Below are positions 1 to 9,395 of a DNA stretch of 34,192 nt, piece by piece (position 1 is the stretch's first letter; every line of letters starts with the position of its first letter). The notes below the pieces were generated by a model. The model made no database searches, was not told the origin of the DNA, and saw only the letters and a list, made by a program, of their open reading frames with translations. A program made the position numbers and the translations under genes. Source of the DNA: Pseudomonadota bacterium (lineage in GTDB: Bacteria > Pseudomonadota > Alphaproteobacteria > G022571365); contig JACZXZ010000020.1 in NCBI GenBank assembly GCA_022571365.1, positions 1-34,192 on the forward strand, in the 5' to 3' direction.

Positions 1-205
1 CGGGAAATCCGCCTCGAGCCTAACTCCGGCGTCATGTCGTGATAGAGAACTTCGCGGCGCCGCCCGGACGCGCGGCTCGATCTCCTCCTTGAGTCGCGGG
101 TCGACGGCGAGGTGGTGAGGCTGGTGCCCTTGGCGGGCGAAGATGGCGCGCGGTGGCGCCCCTCCGCGCAAGGCCCCGTTCTCATCCGGGTGGGCCATGG
201 TCATG
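1..205 (-). other. Possible 5' part of a divergent ORF, running off the window
   Basis: Reading the minus strand from an ATG at 205 gives an open frame to the window edge. The first part has GC-ending codons like a real gene; near position 50 codon use degrades and another frame looks better, so a frameshift or chance is possible. No family was recognised. It would be divergent from the formate dehydrogenase genes. Confidence 0.2.
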
Positions 206-228
206 GTCCCGCTTTAGGCTTATATGGT

Positions 229-247
229 ATGGACAGACTGGGTCCAT
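229..247. promoter_or_regulatory. Inverted repeat just upstream of the formate dehydrogenase start
   Basis: A perfect 6-bp inverted repeat, ATGGAC-N7-GTCCAT, lies next to a TATA-rich stretch at about 219-228 and just before the chosen start at 261. It could be an operator, but a 6-bp arm is short and chance is possible. Confidence 0.25.
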
Positions 248-260
248 GAGGTTCCGCGCC

Positions 261-1979
261 ATGTTGGAAGCCCCCGCAAAGCCTCGCAAGCGCGGCCATC
301 CCGGCGCCGGCAGAAGGCGGATGGTGTCCCATCCCAAGGGACGCCAGGTCGACCCCGGGGCCCTGGCCGAAATCCAGGAGCTGCTGGGCGACCGGCCGCG
401 GCGGCGCGACCTCCTGATCGAGCATCTCCACCTGATCCAGGACAGCTATCACTGCCTTTCCGCGGCCCATCTGGCCGCGCTCGCCCACGAGATGCGTCTG
501 GCGCTGGCCGAGGTTTACGAGGTGGCCTCGTTCTACGCCCACTTCGACATCGTCAAGGAGGACGAGAGCCCGCCGCCGGCGCTCACGGTGCGGGTGTGCG
601 ACAGCCTGACCTGCGAGATGATGGGCGCCGGGCGGCTCATGAAGGAGCTGAGCCAGGCGTTCGACGGGGCGGTGCGGGTCGTCCGCGCCCCGTGCATGGG
701 CCGCTGCGACACCGCCCCGGTGGCCGAGGTCGGGCACTACCACGTGGACGGCGCGACCACATCGGGCGTGCGCGAGGCCGTCGAGGAAGGGCGGACCGAG
801 CCGGCCATCCCGGCCTATGTCTCTTTCGACGACTACCTCGAGGGCGGGGGCTACCGGTTGCTCAAGGACTGCTGCTCCGGCAAGCGCGCCATCGAGGAGG
901 TGATCGTCGCCATGGAGGCCTCGGGTCTCAAGGGACTGGGCGGCGCCGGCTTCCCGGCCGGCCGCAAATGGCGCTTCGTCCTCAAGGAGCCCAAGCCGCG
1001 GCTGGTGGCGATCAACGCCGACGAGGGCGAGCCCGGCACCTTCAAGGACCGCCATTACATGGAGACCGACCCGCACCGGATGCTGGAGGGCACGCTCATC
1101 GCGGCCCGCGCGGTCGAGGCCGAGGAGATCTATATCTACCTGCGCGACGAATATCCCGGCATCCGCCACGTCCTCGCCGCCGAGATCGCCAAGGTCGAGG
1201 CGGCGGGCCTGTGGCCGCGGGGCGCGATCCACCTGCGCCGCGGCGCCGGCGCCTATATCTGCGGCGAGGAGTCGGCGATGCTCGAGAGCATCGAGGGCAA
1301 GCGCGGCCTGCCCCGGCACCGGCCGCCCTACGTCGCCCAGGTCGGGCTGTTCGGCCGGCCGACCCTGGTGCAGAACGTGGAGACCGTCTTCTGGATCCGG
1401 GATATCGTCGAGAAGGGCGCTGATTGGTTCGCCGGCCAAGGCCGCAACGGGTGCAAGGGGTTCCGGAGCTTCTCGGTCTCGGGCCGGGTCAAGGAGCCGG
1501 GGGTCAAGCTCGCCCCCGCCGGCATCACGGCGGCCGAGCTGATCGAGGAATACTCGGGCGGCATGGCCGACGGCCACCGCTTCAAGGGCTATCTCCCGGG
1601 CGGCGCCTCGGGCGGCGTCCTGCCGGCCGCGATGGCCGACATCCCGCTCGACTTCGGCACCCTGGAGGAGCACGGCTGCTTCATCGGCTCGGCCGGCGTG
1701 GTGGTGGTGTCCGACCGGGACAACATGCGCGCGGTGGCCTTGAACCTGATGCGCTTCTTCGAGGACGAAAGCTGCGGCCAGTGCACGCCCTGCCGGGTCG
1801 GCACCGAGAAGGCGGTGAAACTCATGCAACGGCCGGTCTGGGACGAAGCGCTCTTGGGCGAACTCAGCCAGGCCATGGCCGACGCCTCGATCTGCGGCCT
1901 GGGCCAGGCCGCGCCCAACCCCTTGAAGATGGTGCTCAAACATTTCCCCGAGGATCTCACCCGGAGTCAACATGGCTGA
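261..1979 (+). CDS. fdh1B: NAD-dependent formate dehydrogenase beta subunit, NuoE-NuoF fusion
   Basis: Diaphorase subunit that passes electrons from the formate-oxidising alpha subunit to NAD+ through FMN; cytoplasmic. The first 150 or so residues are a NuoE-like thioredoxin-fold 2Fe-2S domain, with ligands visible at C113, C118, C145 and C149. The rest is NuoF-like: the glycine-rich [13 protein letters not shown] motif, [23 protein letters not shown], and 4Fe-4S ligands C505, C508, C511 and C545. I chose ATG 261 because a GAGG sits nine bases upstream; ATGs at 246 and 321 are alternatives. The product of 572 residues fits the fused beta subunit of the tungsten-containing FDH1 of Methylobacterium. 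It overlaps the alpha gene by 8 bases, so the two are surely co-translated. The fds-type enzyme keeps these domains as separate proteins, so the fusion points to the FDH1 type. Confidence 0.9.
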   Translation: MLEAPAKPRKRGHPGAGRRRMVSHPKGRQVDPGALAEIQELLGDRPRRRDLLIEHLHLIQDSYHCLSAAHLAALAHEMRLALAEVYEVASFYAHFDIVKEDESPPPALTVRVCDSLTCEMMGAGRLMKELSQAFDGAVRVVRAPCMGRCDTAPVAEVGHYHVDGATTSGVREAVEEGRTEPAIPAYVSFDDYLEGGGYRLLKDCCSGKRAIEEVIVAMEASGLKGLGGAGFPAGRKWRFVLKEPKPRLVAINADEGEPGTFKDRHYMETDPHRMLEGTLIAARAVEAEEIYIYLRDEYPGIRHVLAAEIAKVEAAGLWPRGAIHLRRGAGAYICGEESAMLESIEGKRGLPRHRPPYVAQVGLFGRPTLVQNVETVFWIRDIVEKGADWFAGQGRNGCKGFRSFSVSGRVKEPGVKLAPAGITAAELIEEYSGGMADGHRFKGYLPGGASGGVLPAAMADIPLDFGTLEEHGCFIGSAGVVVVSDRDNMRAVALNLMRFFEDESCGQCTPCRVGTEKAVKLMQRPVWDEALLGELSQAMADASICGLGQAAPNPLKMVLKHFPEDLTRSQHG

Positions 1980-4737
1980 GCCCATCACCTTCACCCTCGA
2001 CGGGAAGCGAGTCGAGGCCGCGCCGGAGGAGACCATCTGGCAGGTGGCCAACCGCCTCGGCATCGAGATTCCCCATCTCTGCTACACGCCGGACCCGGGC
2101 TACCGCGCCGACGGCAACTGCCGCGCCTGCATGGTGGAGATCGAGGGCGAGCGCGTGCTCGCCGCCTCCTGCATCCGCGCGCCGGCGCCGGACATGACGG
2201 TCACGACCAACTCCGAGCGCGCCAAGGCCTCGCGCCGGATGGTCATGGAGCTCTTGATCGCCGACCAGCCGCCGCGCGCTTCGGCCCATGACCCGGGCTC
2301 CAAGATGTGGCGCTGGGCCGAGGCCATGGGCCAGACCGACAGCCGGTTCCCGGCCCGCCAGGCGACGCCGCCGGACTCGAGCCATCCGGCCATGGCCGTC
2401 AACCTGGATGCCTGCATCCACTGCACGCTCTGCGTGCGCGCCTGCCGCGAGGTCCAGGTCAACGACGTCATCGGCATGGCCGGGCGCGGCGCCGGGGCCA
2501 AGATCGTGTTCGACTTCGACGACCCCATGGGCGCCTCGACCTGCGTCGCCTGCGGCGAATGCGTGCAGGCCTGCCCGACCGGCGCGCTGATGCCGGCGAG
2601 CCTGGTCGACGAGCAAGGCGTGGGCCGCAGCGAATCGTTGCGCGAGGTCGACAGCGTCTGCCCCTATTGCGGGGTCGGCTGCCAGATCACTTACCAGATC
2701 GCGGACGACCACATCCTCGCGGTCAAGGGTCTTGACGGCCCGGCCAATCTGAACCGGCTGTGCGTCAAGGGCCGTTTCGGCTTCGACTACATCCACCACC
2801 CGCACCGGCTGACCGTGCCGCTGGTGCGCCTGGACGGCGTGGCCAAGGACGCCAACGACGACCTCGATCCGGCAAATCCGTTCACCCATTTCCGCGAGGC
2901 CACCTGGGACGAGGCGCTGGACCGCGCGGCCGAGGGCTTGAAGCGCATCCGCGACCGCGACGGCGGCCGGGCGCTCGCCGGCTTCGGCTCGGCCAAGGGC
3001 TCCAACGAGGAGGCCTATCTCGTCCAGAAGCTGGTGCGCACCGGCTTCGGCACCAACAACGTCGACCACTGCACCCGGCTGTGCCACGCCTCTTCCGTCG
3101 CGGCGCTCCTGGAGACCATCGGCTCGGCCTCGGTCACCGCGCCGTTCACCGAGTGCTCCAACTCCGACGTGATCATCGTCATCGGCGCCAACCCGACCGA
3201 GAACCACCCGGTCGCCGCGACCTTCATCAAGAACGCGGTCAAGCGGGGGGCGATGCTCATCGTCATGGACCCGCGCGGCCAGGCGTTGAAGCGTCACGCC
3301 ACCCATATGCTCGAGTTCACCTCCGGCACCGACGTGGCGCTCCTCAACGCGCTCATGAACGTCATCATCACCGAAGGGCTCTATGACAAGCAGTACGTGC
3401 AGGCCCACACCGAGGGCTTCGAGGAGCTGAAGGTCCACCTCAAGGAGTTCACCCCCGAGGCGATGGCCGAGGTCTGCGGCGTCGCGCCCGAGACCCTGCG
3501 CACCGTGGCCCGCGCCTACGGCCGCGCCGAGGCCGCCATCATCTTCTGGGGCATGGGCATCTCGCAGAGCATCCACGGCACCGACAACGCGCGCTGCCTG
3601 ATCTCACTCGCGCTCATGACCGGCCATGTCGGCCGGCCCGGCACCGGACTCCATCCCCTGCGCGGCCAGAACAACGTCCAGGGCGCCTCCGACGCCGGCC
3701 TCATCCCGATGTTCTACCCGGACTACCAGTCGGTCGAGACGGACGCCATCCGCGAGAAGTTCGAGGCCCTCTGGGGCGCCAAGATCGACCCCAAGCGGGG
3801 CCTCACCGTGGTCGAGATCATGGACGCCATCCACGACGGCGTCATCAAGGGCATGTATATCATGGGCGAGAACCCGGCCATGTCGGACCCCCATCTCCAG
3901 CACGCCCGGGAGGGCCTCGCCAGGCTCGAGCACCTGGTGGTCCAGGACATCTTCCTGACCGAGACCGCGTTCCACGCCGACGTGGTGTTGCCGGCCTCGG
4001 CCTGGCCCGAGAAGGACGGCACCGTCACCAACACCAACCGCCAGATCCAGATCGGCCGCAAGGCGCTGGAGACTCCCGGCGAGGCGCGCCAGGACTGGTG
4101 GATCATCCAGGAGATCGCGCGGCGCATCGGGCTCGACTGGGACTACGGCCACCCGCGCGAGGTGTTCGCCGAGATGAGCCGGTGCATGGAGTCGCTGACC
4201 GGCATCACCTGGGAGCGGCTCGAGCGCGAGGGCTGTGTGACCTACCCCTGCGATTCGGAGGAGGAGCCCGGCCACGACATCATTTTCGCGGACGGTTTCC
4301 CGACCCCCACCGGCCGCGGCAAGTTCGTGGCCTGCGACATCATTCCGCCCGACGAGCGCCCGGATGAGGCCTTCCCCATGATCCTGACCACCGGCCGCCA
4401 GCTCGAGCACTGGCACACCGGGGCGATCACCCGGCGCTCACACGTGCTCGACGCGCTGGAGCCCGAGGCGGTGGCCTGCCTGAGCCCGAGCGACCTCGCC
4501 CGGATGGGCGTCGCCGGCGGCGAGACCATCCGGGTGGCCACCCGGCGCGGGGTGATCGAGCTGAAGGCGCGGGTCGACTCATCCGTGCCCAACGGGGTGG
4601 TCTTCATCCCGTTCTGCTTCGCCGAGGCGGCGGCGAACTTGCTGACCAACCCGGCGCTCGACCCGGTTGGCAAGATTCCCGAGTTCAAGTTCTGCGCCGC
4701 CCGGGTCGAGAAGGTCGCGGCCGAAGCGGCGGAGTAA
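1972..4737 (+). CDS. fdh1A: Formate dehydrogenase alpha subunit, Mo/W-bis-MGD type
   Basis: Catalytic subunit that oxidises formate to CO2 at a molybdenum or tungsten bis-pterin site (often annotated fdhF). Domains in order: a 2Fe-2S ferredoxin domain (C37, C50, C53, C67), a NuoG-type His-Cys segment, two 4Fe-4S motifs (CIHCTLCVRAC near residue 148 and CVACGECVQAC near 187), the 4Fe-4S of the molybdopterin domain (CPYCGVGC from C230), then the large molybdopterin and C-terminal binding domains. The metal ligand is a normal cysteine, C371, followed by His in TRLCHAS, the place of selenocysteine in E. coli FdhF. The 921-residue length is normal for soluble NAD-linked enzymes. Start ATG 1972 overlaps the beta subunit stop. 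Family knowledge and the tungstate transporter downstream suggest tungsten, but the sequence alone cannot decide the metal. Confidence 0.95.
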   Translation: MAEPITFTLDGKRVEAAPEETIWQVANRLGIEIPHLCYTPDPGYRADGNCRACMVEIEGERVLAASCIRAPAPDMTVTTNSERAKASRRMVMELLIADQPPRASAHDPGSKMWRWAEAMGQTDSRFPARQATPPDSSHPAMAVNLDACIHCTLCVRACREVQVNDVIGMAGRGAGAKIVFDFDDPMGASTCVACGECVQACPTGALMPASLVDEQGVGRSESLREVDSVCPYCGVGCQITYQIADDHILAVKGLDGPANLNRLCVKGRFGFDYIHHPHRLTVPLVRLDGVAKDANDDLDPANPFTHFREATWDEALDRAAEGLKRIRDRDGGRALAGFGSAKGSNEEAYLVQKLVRTGFGTNNVDHCTRLCHASSVAALLETIGSASVTAPFTECSNSDVIIVIGANPTENHPVAATFIKNAVKRGAMLIVMDPRGQALKRHATHMLEFTSGTDVALLNALMNVIITEGLYDKQYVQAHTEGFEELKVHLKEFTPEAMAEVCGVAPETLRTVARAYGRAEAAIIFWGMGISQSIHGTDNARCLISLALMTGHVGRPGTGLHPLRGQNNVQGASDAGLIPMFYPDYQSVETDAIREKFEALWGAKIDPKRGLTVVEIMDAIHDGVIKGMYIMGENPAMSDPHLQHAREGLARLEHLVVQDIFLTETAFHADVVLPASAWPEKDGTVTNTNRQIQIGRKALETPGEARQDWWIIQEIARRIGLDWDYGHPREVFAEMSRCMESLTGITWERLEREGCVTYPCDSEEEPGHDIIFADGFPTPTGRGKFVACDIIPPDERPDEAFPMILTTGRQLEHWHTGAITRRSHVLDALEPEAVACLSPSDLARMGVAGGETIRVATRRGVIELKARVDSSVPNGVVFIPFCFAEAAANLLTNPALDPVGKIPEFKFCAARVEKVAAEAAE

Positions 4738-4956
4738 GCCCGATTTCGAGGGCGCAGGCCGAGCGGTTGCGCGTCGATCCCGCGATGTGCCGAGTCGTTG
4801 GCGGCAAGTCCGGCCTACGGGCGGCAGCGTGCGTCTTTGGAACGCCTCGCCATACATGGAGTCGATAGTGGCGGTGTGGGGCTCGCGTAAGCCTTTTTTC
4901 TTCGGTGGTGCGTTTTCTGGCAGCCGGATCACCAAGCCTATGGGAGGGGAAGTGTT

Positions 4957-5343
4957 ATGAAACAGTTGATGCGTGCCGTCGGCCTGGCTGTGGGCATCGC
5001 CATTGGAACCGTTTCTTCGGTAGGGGCGACCTCAATTGAGGCTTTCAACCAGTGGAAATATGACGATGACACCGTGACTCTTTCCAAATCTGAGGTGCTG
5101 AGGATCGTGTTGAGCAATGTCTATCACGCTTTCGACTGGGCGAACGCCGTAAACGAGGGCGAGGGACTGAGGCCATTATTTTGCCCGCCCGAAGATTTGA
5201 GTGTGGAGGATGAGCTCGTAATAAGGATGATCGAAGACGAGCTTCAAAACCCGTCTGCTTATGGTTTATCATTCTATCCCTCGGATACCCCGATAGAACT
5301 CATTCTCCTGCACGGCGCGAAAAATATGTTTCCCTGCAGGTGA
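4957..5343 (+). CDS. Small secreted protein resembling the Rap1a/Tai immunity family
   Basis: A 128-residue protein with an N-terminal signal peptide (hydrophobic residues 7-23, likely cut after GA near residue 24), so periplasmic. The mature part has FCPP in the middle and ends with NMFPC, spaced like the two conserved cysteines of Rap1a/Tai proteins, which protect against type VI amidase effectors. No effector gene is adjacent, so an immunity role is not supported by context, and many members are orphan periplasmic proteins. The start has a strong ribosome site, GGGAGGGG, just upstream. It is separated from the formate dehydrogenase by 219 bases, has a lower GC content than its neighbours, and is probably transcribed alone. 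Confidence 0.6.
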   Translation: MKQLMRAVGLAVGIAIGTVSSVGATSIEAFNQWKYDDDTVTLSKSEVLRIVLSNVYHAFDWANAVNEGEGLRPLFCPPEDLSVEDELVIRMIEDELQNPSAYGLSFYPSDTPIELILLHGAKNMFPCR

Positions 5344-5693
5344 AAATGAGGGGCTGATCGTATGGGGGCTACGAACGTTATGCGGACCGATGGCGCACGT
5401 CGTGGCGACGCCGGGGCCCGGAATATGTAGATTCGCTTTTAAGCGGTCGGATCGGGATTTGGTTGACACCGGCCTTGGCGAAGTCTCCCGAGGTCTTCAC
5501 GCCGGCCAGGAGCCTGGCCGACAATGCGCCGGGACCGGACGTCGAGCGGCGGGTTGGTAGTTAGTGACGCAGAAACAAAAAGTGCGTCCTTGTTCCCCCT
5601 CCCCCTGCCCCCTCCCGCCAGGGGAGGGGCCGCCGCGGGCTCATCCGTACCCTGGGCTAAGCATCACACGGGCGAACCGGACGGGAGGGTGAA
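5344..5693. other. 350-base intergenic gap with a CT-rich inverted repeat
   Basis: No supported gene. Around 5589-5630 there is a run of CCCTCCCC blocks followed by GCCAGGGGAGGGG, which can fold as a hairpin. It could end transcription of the secreted-protein gene, but there is no T-run, so I do not call a terminator. Confidence 0.4.
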
Positions 5694-7067
5694 ATGACTA
5701 TAGATCGAAACCGGATTCGGGAGCTGTGCGCCCGCGAGGACGCCCGGTTCATCGAAGAGCGACCACGAAGCATGGAGCTGCTCGAGAAGGCGCGAACATG
5801 CATGCCGGACGGGGTGCCGATGGCGTGGATGGTTAGCGCATACCACCACGCCCCCATGTTCGTCGCCGAGGGCGACGGCGCCTACTTCACCGACGTCGAT
5901 GGCCACCGCTACCTCGACATGAATCTGGCGGACACCAGCATGGCCTGCGGGTTTACGCCGCAACCGGTCGTCGAGGCGGTAGCGGCGCAGATGCGGCGCG
6001 GCAGCCAGTTTTTGCTACCCACCGAAGACGCGATCGCGGTGGCCGAGGAACTCGCCGGGCGCTTCGGCCTGCCGCGCTGGCAGTTCACGCTCGCGGCGTC
6101 GAGCGCCAACACAGAGGTGCTCCGCATCGCCCGCGCCGCCACCGGGCGCGAGACCATCCTGCTGTTCGACGGCAAGTACCATGGCATGCTCGACGAGACC
6201 TTGCTCACACTTGTCGATGGCGAGCCGAGGCCGGAGGGGCTGGGGCTTCCAAAAGAGGCCGGCAGGCGAACGCGGATCGTCCAGTTCAACGACCTCGCCG
6301 CCGCCGAGGCGGCGTTGAGCGACAGCGCCGTCGCCTGCGTTGTGGTTGAGCCCGCGCTCACCAACGTCGGCGGCGTAATTTCACCCGAGCCCGACTTCCA
6401 CGCCGGGCTGCGCGCGCTCACCCGCCGCTTCGGCAGCCTGCTGATCCTCGATGAGGTGCACACCCACGTCTGTGCCTTCGGCGGGCTCACCCGCGCCTGG
6501 GGGCTAGAGCCCGACATCGTCGTCTTGGGCAAGGCGCTCGGCGGCGGCATCCCCATCGGTGCCTACGGCATGACGGAGGAGCTCGCCCGGTTCATGGAGG
6601 GCACCGCCGGCGGCGAGGGCGAGGCCGCCGACTGGACCGTGCGTTTCGCGATGCGGGTGGCGACTGGCGGCACGATGTTCGCCAATGCCTTGTCGTTGGC
6701 CGCGGCGCGCGCCACGCTCGAACACGTCCTCACCGAAGACGGCCACGCCCGCACGGCGGCCCTGGGCGAGAGGCTCGCCGACGGCATCGAGGCCGCGATT
6801 CGGCGCCACGGGCTTTCCTGGTCCGCCTATCGGCTCTATTGCCGTTCCGGTTACTGCTTCGCCCCCAAGCTGTCGCGCAACGCCCTCGAGGCGCAGGCCG
6901 TCGCCGATATCCCGCTCACCAACCTGATGCGCGTGTACATGGCGAACCGCGGCGTGTGGGAAGCCCTCGAGGGCGAAGGTCCGGCGGCCTCGTTCGCCGC
7001 TACGGCGGCTGACATCGACTTATATCTCGATGTCTTCGAGCGCTGCCTCGCCGACCTAGTCGGCTGA
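5694..7067 (+). CDS. Class III PLP aminotransferase, glutamate-1-semialdehyde aminomutase-like
   Basis: A fold-type I pyridoxal phosphate enzyme of 457 residues, cytoplasmic. Visible signatures: the aldehyde cofactor lysine K280 in VLGKALGGG, the aspartate of LDEVHTH (D253) that contacts the pyridine ring, and GKYHGMLDE near residue 160, the typical GSA aminomutase/aminotransferase loop. The N-terminal 40 residues are longer than in HemL, and the active-site surroundings differ from true HemL, so it more likely acts on another amino acid or amino ketone. The substrate is unknown. ATG 5694 follows GGGAGGG at good spacing. Neighbours are functionally unrelated, and the gene ends 75 bases before a remnant of mobA, so it gives no context clue. 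Confidence 0.85.
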   Translation: MTIDRNRIRELCAREDARFIEERPRSMELLEKARTCMPDGVPMAWMVSAYHHAPMFVAEGDGAYFTDVDGHRYLDMNLADTSMACGFTPQPVVEAVAAQMRRGSQFLLPTEDAIAVAEELAGRFGLPRWQFTLAASSANTEVLRIARAATGRETILLFDGKYHGMLDETLLTLVDGEPRPEGLGLPKEAGRRTRIVQFNDLAAAEAALSDSAVACVVVEPALTNVGGVISPEPDFHAGLRALTRRFGSLLILDEVHTHVCAFGGLTRAWGLEPDIVVLGKALGGGIPIGAYGMTEELARFMEGTAGGEGEAADWTVRFAMRVATGGTMFANALSLAAARATLEHVLTEDGHARTAALGERLADGIEAAIRRHGLSWSAYRLYCRSGYCFAPKLSRNALEAQAVADIPLTNLMRVYMANRGVWEALEGEGPAASFAATAADIDLYLDVFERCLADLVG

Positions 7068-7142
7068 CTGCCGGGTCATCTTCGTCGGCCCTAGCCGAGC
7101 AGCCGAGACAGCGCGCCCCGGGACAAGGCCGCGGCGCGCGAG

Positions 7143-7209
7143 GCTAGGCGAGCAGCCGCTCCGCCGCCTTGAGGTCCTCGGGGCGGTTGGCGTTGAAGAA
7201 GGGGTCGAC
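7143..7209 (-). pseudogene. Remnant of a mobA 3' end
   Basis: The minus strand reads [19 protein letters not shown] and then LA and a stop, matching the C-terminus of the intact MobA encoded at 8748-9395. About 50 bases are nearly identical to 8782-8840. Upstream of the match the similarity stops abruptly and the low-GC 483-residue gene begins. It reads as the displaced end of a former mobA, or of a duplicate. Confidence 0.75.
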
Positions 7210-7241
7210 CTGAGCGAAACACCGAACTGCGCGCCGATGCT

Positions 7242-8693
7242 TCAGGATTTAGTAGCGGGCGAGTCGGGCTCAGCTTCAGCGGACGCAGTCTCCAGGAAAG
7301 CGCGCCAGTCCGTGGCCTCTGCGAGCACGCCGTTGGTCGTAAACAGAGCCTTGACAACCTTTTTGCGTCGGCTTGGATTGGTGCGCGCTTCCAGCGAGAG
7401 ACCCAATAACTGGAGGCCCGTTAGCGCACAGACCGGAGCGCGGGTAATGGTACGCGTAACAGAGTTTGGAAAGTCGGGCTCCGTCCGTTCGAGCAGCGAC
7501 TTCTGCCGAAAGGTTCCTATCACCATGATACCGTGACAATCCGTCGGAACATCCGGACCTTCGAGTGGTATCCCCAACTCGGCTAGCTTGTCTGCGTACT
7601 GTGCTAAGTCCGGATCGTTTTTTCGTTCCTCCGGCGAACTGGTAAGCGTCGCCAAAACGTCCATCCGCCAGCGTTCACATTGCCGTAAATTGCTCTCCCT
7701 GGCAGGGCCGTCTAAACCCTTTGCTTCTATAGCTGCAAGCTGAGCCCCGTCCCAAGAGAGGAGGTCAGCGCGAGGCTTCGGTCCGTGAACCACCTTGAGG
7801 TTTATCTCCTCAAACGCCTCCTTTACGGCCAAGACAAAGTCGTCGCCGGTGCTCGTAAAAAGCCGCTTCGCTGGCTGCGCTGCTTGAACGATTGCCTGTT
7901 GGGACTGAATTCGTTTCTCCAGTTGTGCAACTTTAGCTTCGAGCCGCGCGATCTCTGTCCGCGCGGCGGGCTCGTCCGGCAGCCGGAACGCGTCAGCCCA
8001 AGGAGGAAGTTCGATATCGCCATCACCGAGACGATTCGGGAGCGCGATGAGTGCTTTAAGGTAAGGTTCTACTCGTTTGGGATCGTCCCAGTACGCGTCG
8101 GACCAGTTGGGCCGCGGGAGAAAGATAACGACGCCAACACCGAACCGGCGCCAACCGCCAACCAGTTGCGGCGAGCCAGGCCGAGCTGTCGAAACCCGCA
8201 GCAAAGGCGAAAGGTCAGAACTTTTGAGCACAACTTCATACTGCGGGGCGCTAAGGACTGCTTGACACAACTCTCGTGCAGGCCCTGGACCGCAGAAATT
8301 GATCATGCGGCCACGTACTGGTCTCCAACGCGCCCAACTAAAAGGAGCTACACCAGACAGCGAAAATTCGTTCTTTTCCCTTTGGTCTATATCCCAATAT
8401 AGAAATGTGGGCGGCCGGCACGTGTGTATAATGAGGGAGTTGCCTCGTTGCACCCAATCAAGGATCGTTTCTAATCGTTGCTCGATTATTTTGGATAGGT
8501 CCGTGCCGTAAGACCAGTCTAAGGGCTTAGCAAGATCAATATCAAATTGACTCTCCAGATCTTCCAGAAACGTCGCCGGCGTCCAGACTATCTGCTGGAT
8601 TTCAGCTAGATTTATATCGGTGAAAAAATCGCCAGTTTGGAAGTCGCCGACGGGATCAACAAATCCGATTAAAAGAACACGACTCTGATCCAT
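7242..8693 (-). CDS. Unknown 483-residue protein with a PD-(D/E)XK-like C-terminal domain
   Basis: I do not recognise the family. Residues 1-220 look like an alpha/beta domain with hydrophobic strands (SLIIHT near 88, VGVVIFLP near 186), perhaps a Rossmann or amidotransferase-like fold. Residues 240-270 are a predicted coiled coil with leucines in register (ARLEAKVAQLEKRI). Residues 285-345 resemble a restriction-endonuclease fold: a helix AVKEAFEEI, then D310 and E323-A-K325, fitting D-(12)-ExK. A cysteine/tryptophan-rich helix follows. No signal peptide or membrane segment is seen. GC is lower than in the flanking genes, and the gene sits between intact mobA and a mobA 3' remnant, so it is probably acquired. 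Start ATG 8693 lies 54 bases from the mobA stop. A role in defence or in a mobile element is an inference. Confidence 0.7.
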   Translation of the reverse strand: MDQSRVLLIGFVDPVGDFQTGDFFTDINLAEIQQIVWTPATFLEDLESQFDIDLAKPLDWSYGTDLSKIIEQRLETILDWVQRGNSLIIHTCRPPTFLYWDIDQREKNEFSLSGVAPFSWARWRPVRGRMINFCGPGPARELCQAVLSAPQYEVVLKSSDLSPLLRVSTARPGSPQLVGGWRRFGVGVVIFLPRPNWSDAYWDDPKRVEPYLKALIALPNRLGDGDIELPPWADAFRLPDEPAARTEIARLEAKVAQLEKRIQSQQAIVQAAQPAKRLFTSTGDDFVLAVKEAFEEINLKVVHGPKPRADLLSWDGAQLAAIEAKGLDGPARESNLRQCERWRMDVLATLTSSPEERKNDPDLAQYADKLAELGIPLEGPDVPTDCHGIMVIGTFRQKSLLERTEPDFPNSVTRTITRAPVCALTGLQLLGLSLEARTNPSRRKKVVKALFTTNGVLAEATDWRAFLETASAEAEPDSPATKS

Positions 8694-8747
8694 AAGTTCC
8701 TCAGCTCGCCCCTAAGCGTTCTTCACGGTTCCTTTGTCTCAGGGTTG

Positions 8748-9395
8748 TTAATCTACCGATGGCTTCCCAAGGTAGGCAAGCGCTTCTTCCGCCGCCTTGA
8801 GGTCCTCGGGGCGGTTCATGTTGAAGAAGGGGTCGATGGGCTCGGCCGGGAATTCGACCTCGATGAGCCGGTAGCGGGCGGTCCAGACGTCCACCTTGCG
8901 GACCTCCTCCGCGACCAGGGCCCGGCGCAGCGCGTCGGCGAGGCTGACCGGCCAGAGCCCGAAGACCGGATGGGCCCGTCCGCCGGAGGCGGCGCAGGCC
9001 ATCTCGGCGTGCTCGGCCGCGAGGGCATCGACCATGCGCTGGACCATGTCGGTGGGCAGGAACGGCGCGTCGGTGGCGAAGCTCGCGACCCACTCGCATT
9101 CAGGCGCGTTCCGGGCCGCCCACTCGAGCCCGGTCAAGACCCCGGCCAAGGGACCGGCGAAGCCCTTGACCGCGTCGGCCGTGACCGGAAGGCCGTAGGA
9201 CGCGAAGCGCGCCGGATCGCCGTTGGCGTTCAGCACCAGCGCCGAGACCTGCGGCCGGGCGCGTTCGATCACGCGCTCGAGGAGGGTCCTGCCGCCGAGC
9301 GCGCGCAGGCACTTGTCGCCGCCGCCCATGCGCCGGGACAGCCCGCCGGCGAGCAACACGCCGGCGACTGCCAGCGAGAGGTTGCGATCGCTCAC
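8748..9395 (-). CDS. mobA: Molybdenum cofactor guanylyltransferase
   Basis: Transfers GMP to molybdopterin to make the guanine dinucleotide cofactor needed by formate dehydrogenase; cytoplasmic. The N-terminal nucleotide-binding signature is clear: [15 protein letters not shown] from about residue 14. FATDAPFLP near residue 105 carries the metal-binding aspartate, and the C-terminal NRPEDL motif is typical of MobA. The 215-residue length is normal. The start is GTG 9395, sharing the four bases GTGA with the stop of the GIY-YIG gene, so the two are coupled. On the minus strand the order is fdhD, GIY-YIG gene, mobA, so fdhD and mobA were probably direct operon partners before the GIY-YIG gene entered. 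Its GC content is high, unlike both flanking accessory genes. Confidence 0.9.
   Translation of the reverse strand: MSDRNLSLAVAGVLLAGGLSRRMGGGDKCLRALGGRTLLERVIERARPQVSALVLNANGDPARFASYGLPVTADAVKGFAGPLAGVLTGLEWAARNAPECEWVASFATDAPFLPTDMVQRMVDALAAEHAEMACAASGGRAHPVFGLWPVSLADALRRALVAEEVRKVDVWTARYRLIEVEFPAEPIDPFFNMNRPEDLKAAEEALAYLGKPSVD

Noticed and set aside
201-2063. Long minus-strand open frame antisense to the beta subunit gene
   Set aside because: The plus-strand product is unmistakable. Long antisense frames are expected in high-GC genes and this one has no recognisable domain.
3061-3090. Selenocysteine at the formate dehydrogenase active site
   Set aside because: The codon at 3082 is TGC, a normal cysteine; no in-frame TGA.
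1957-3576. Long minus-strand frame over the alpha subunit gene
   Set aside because: Antisense shadow of a clear formate dehydrogenase; composition is repetitive Asp/Gly/Val/Arg.
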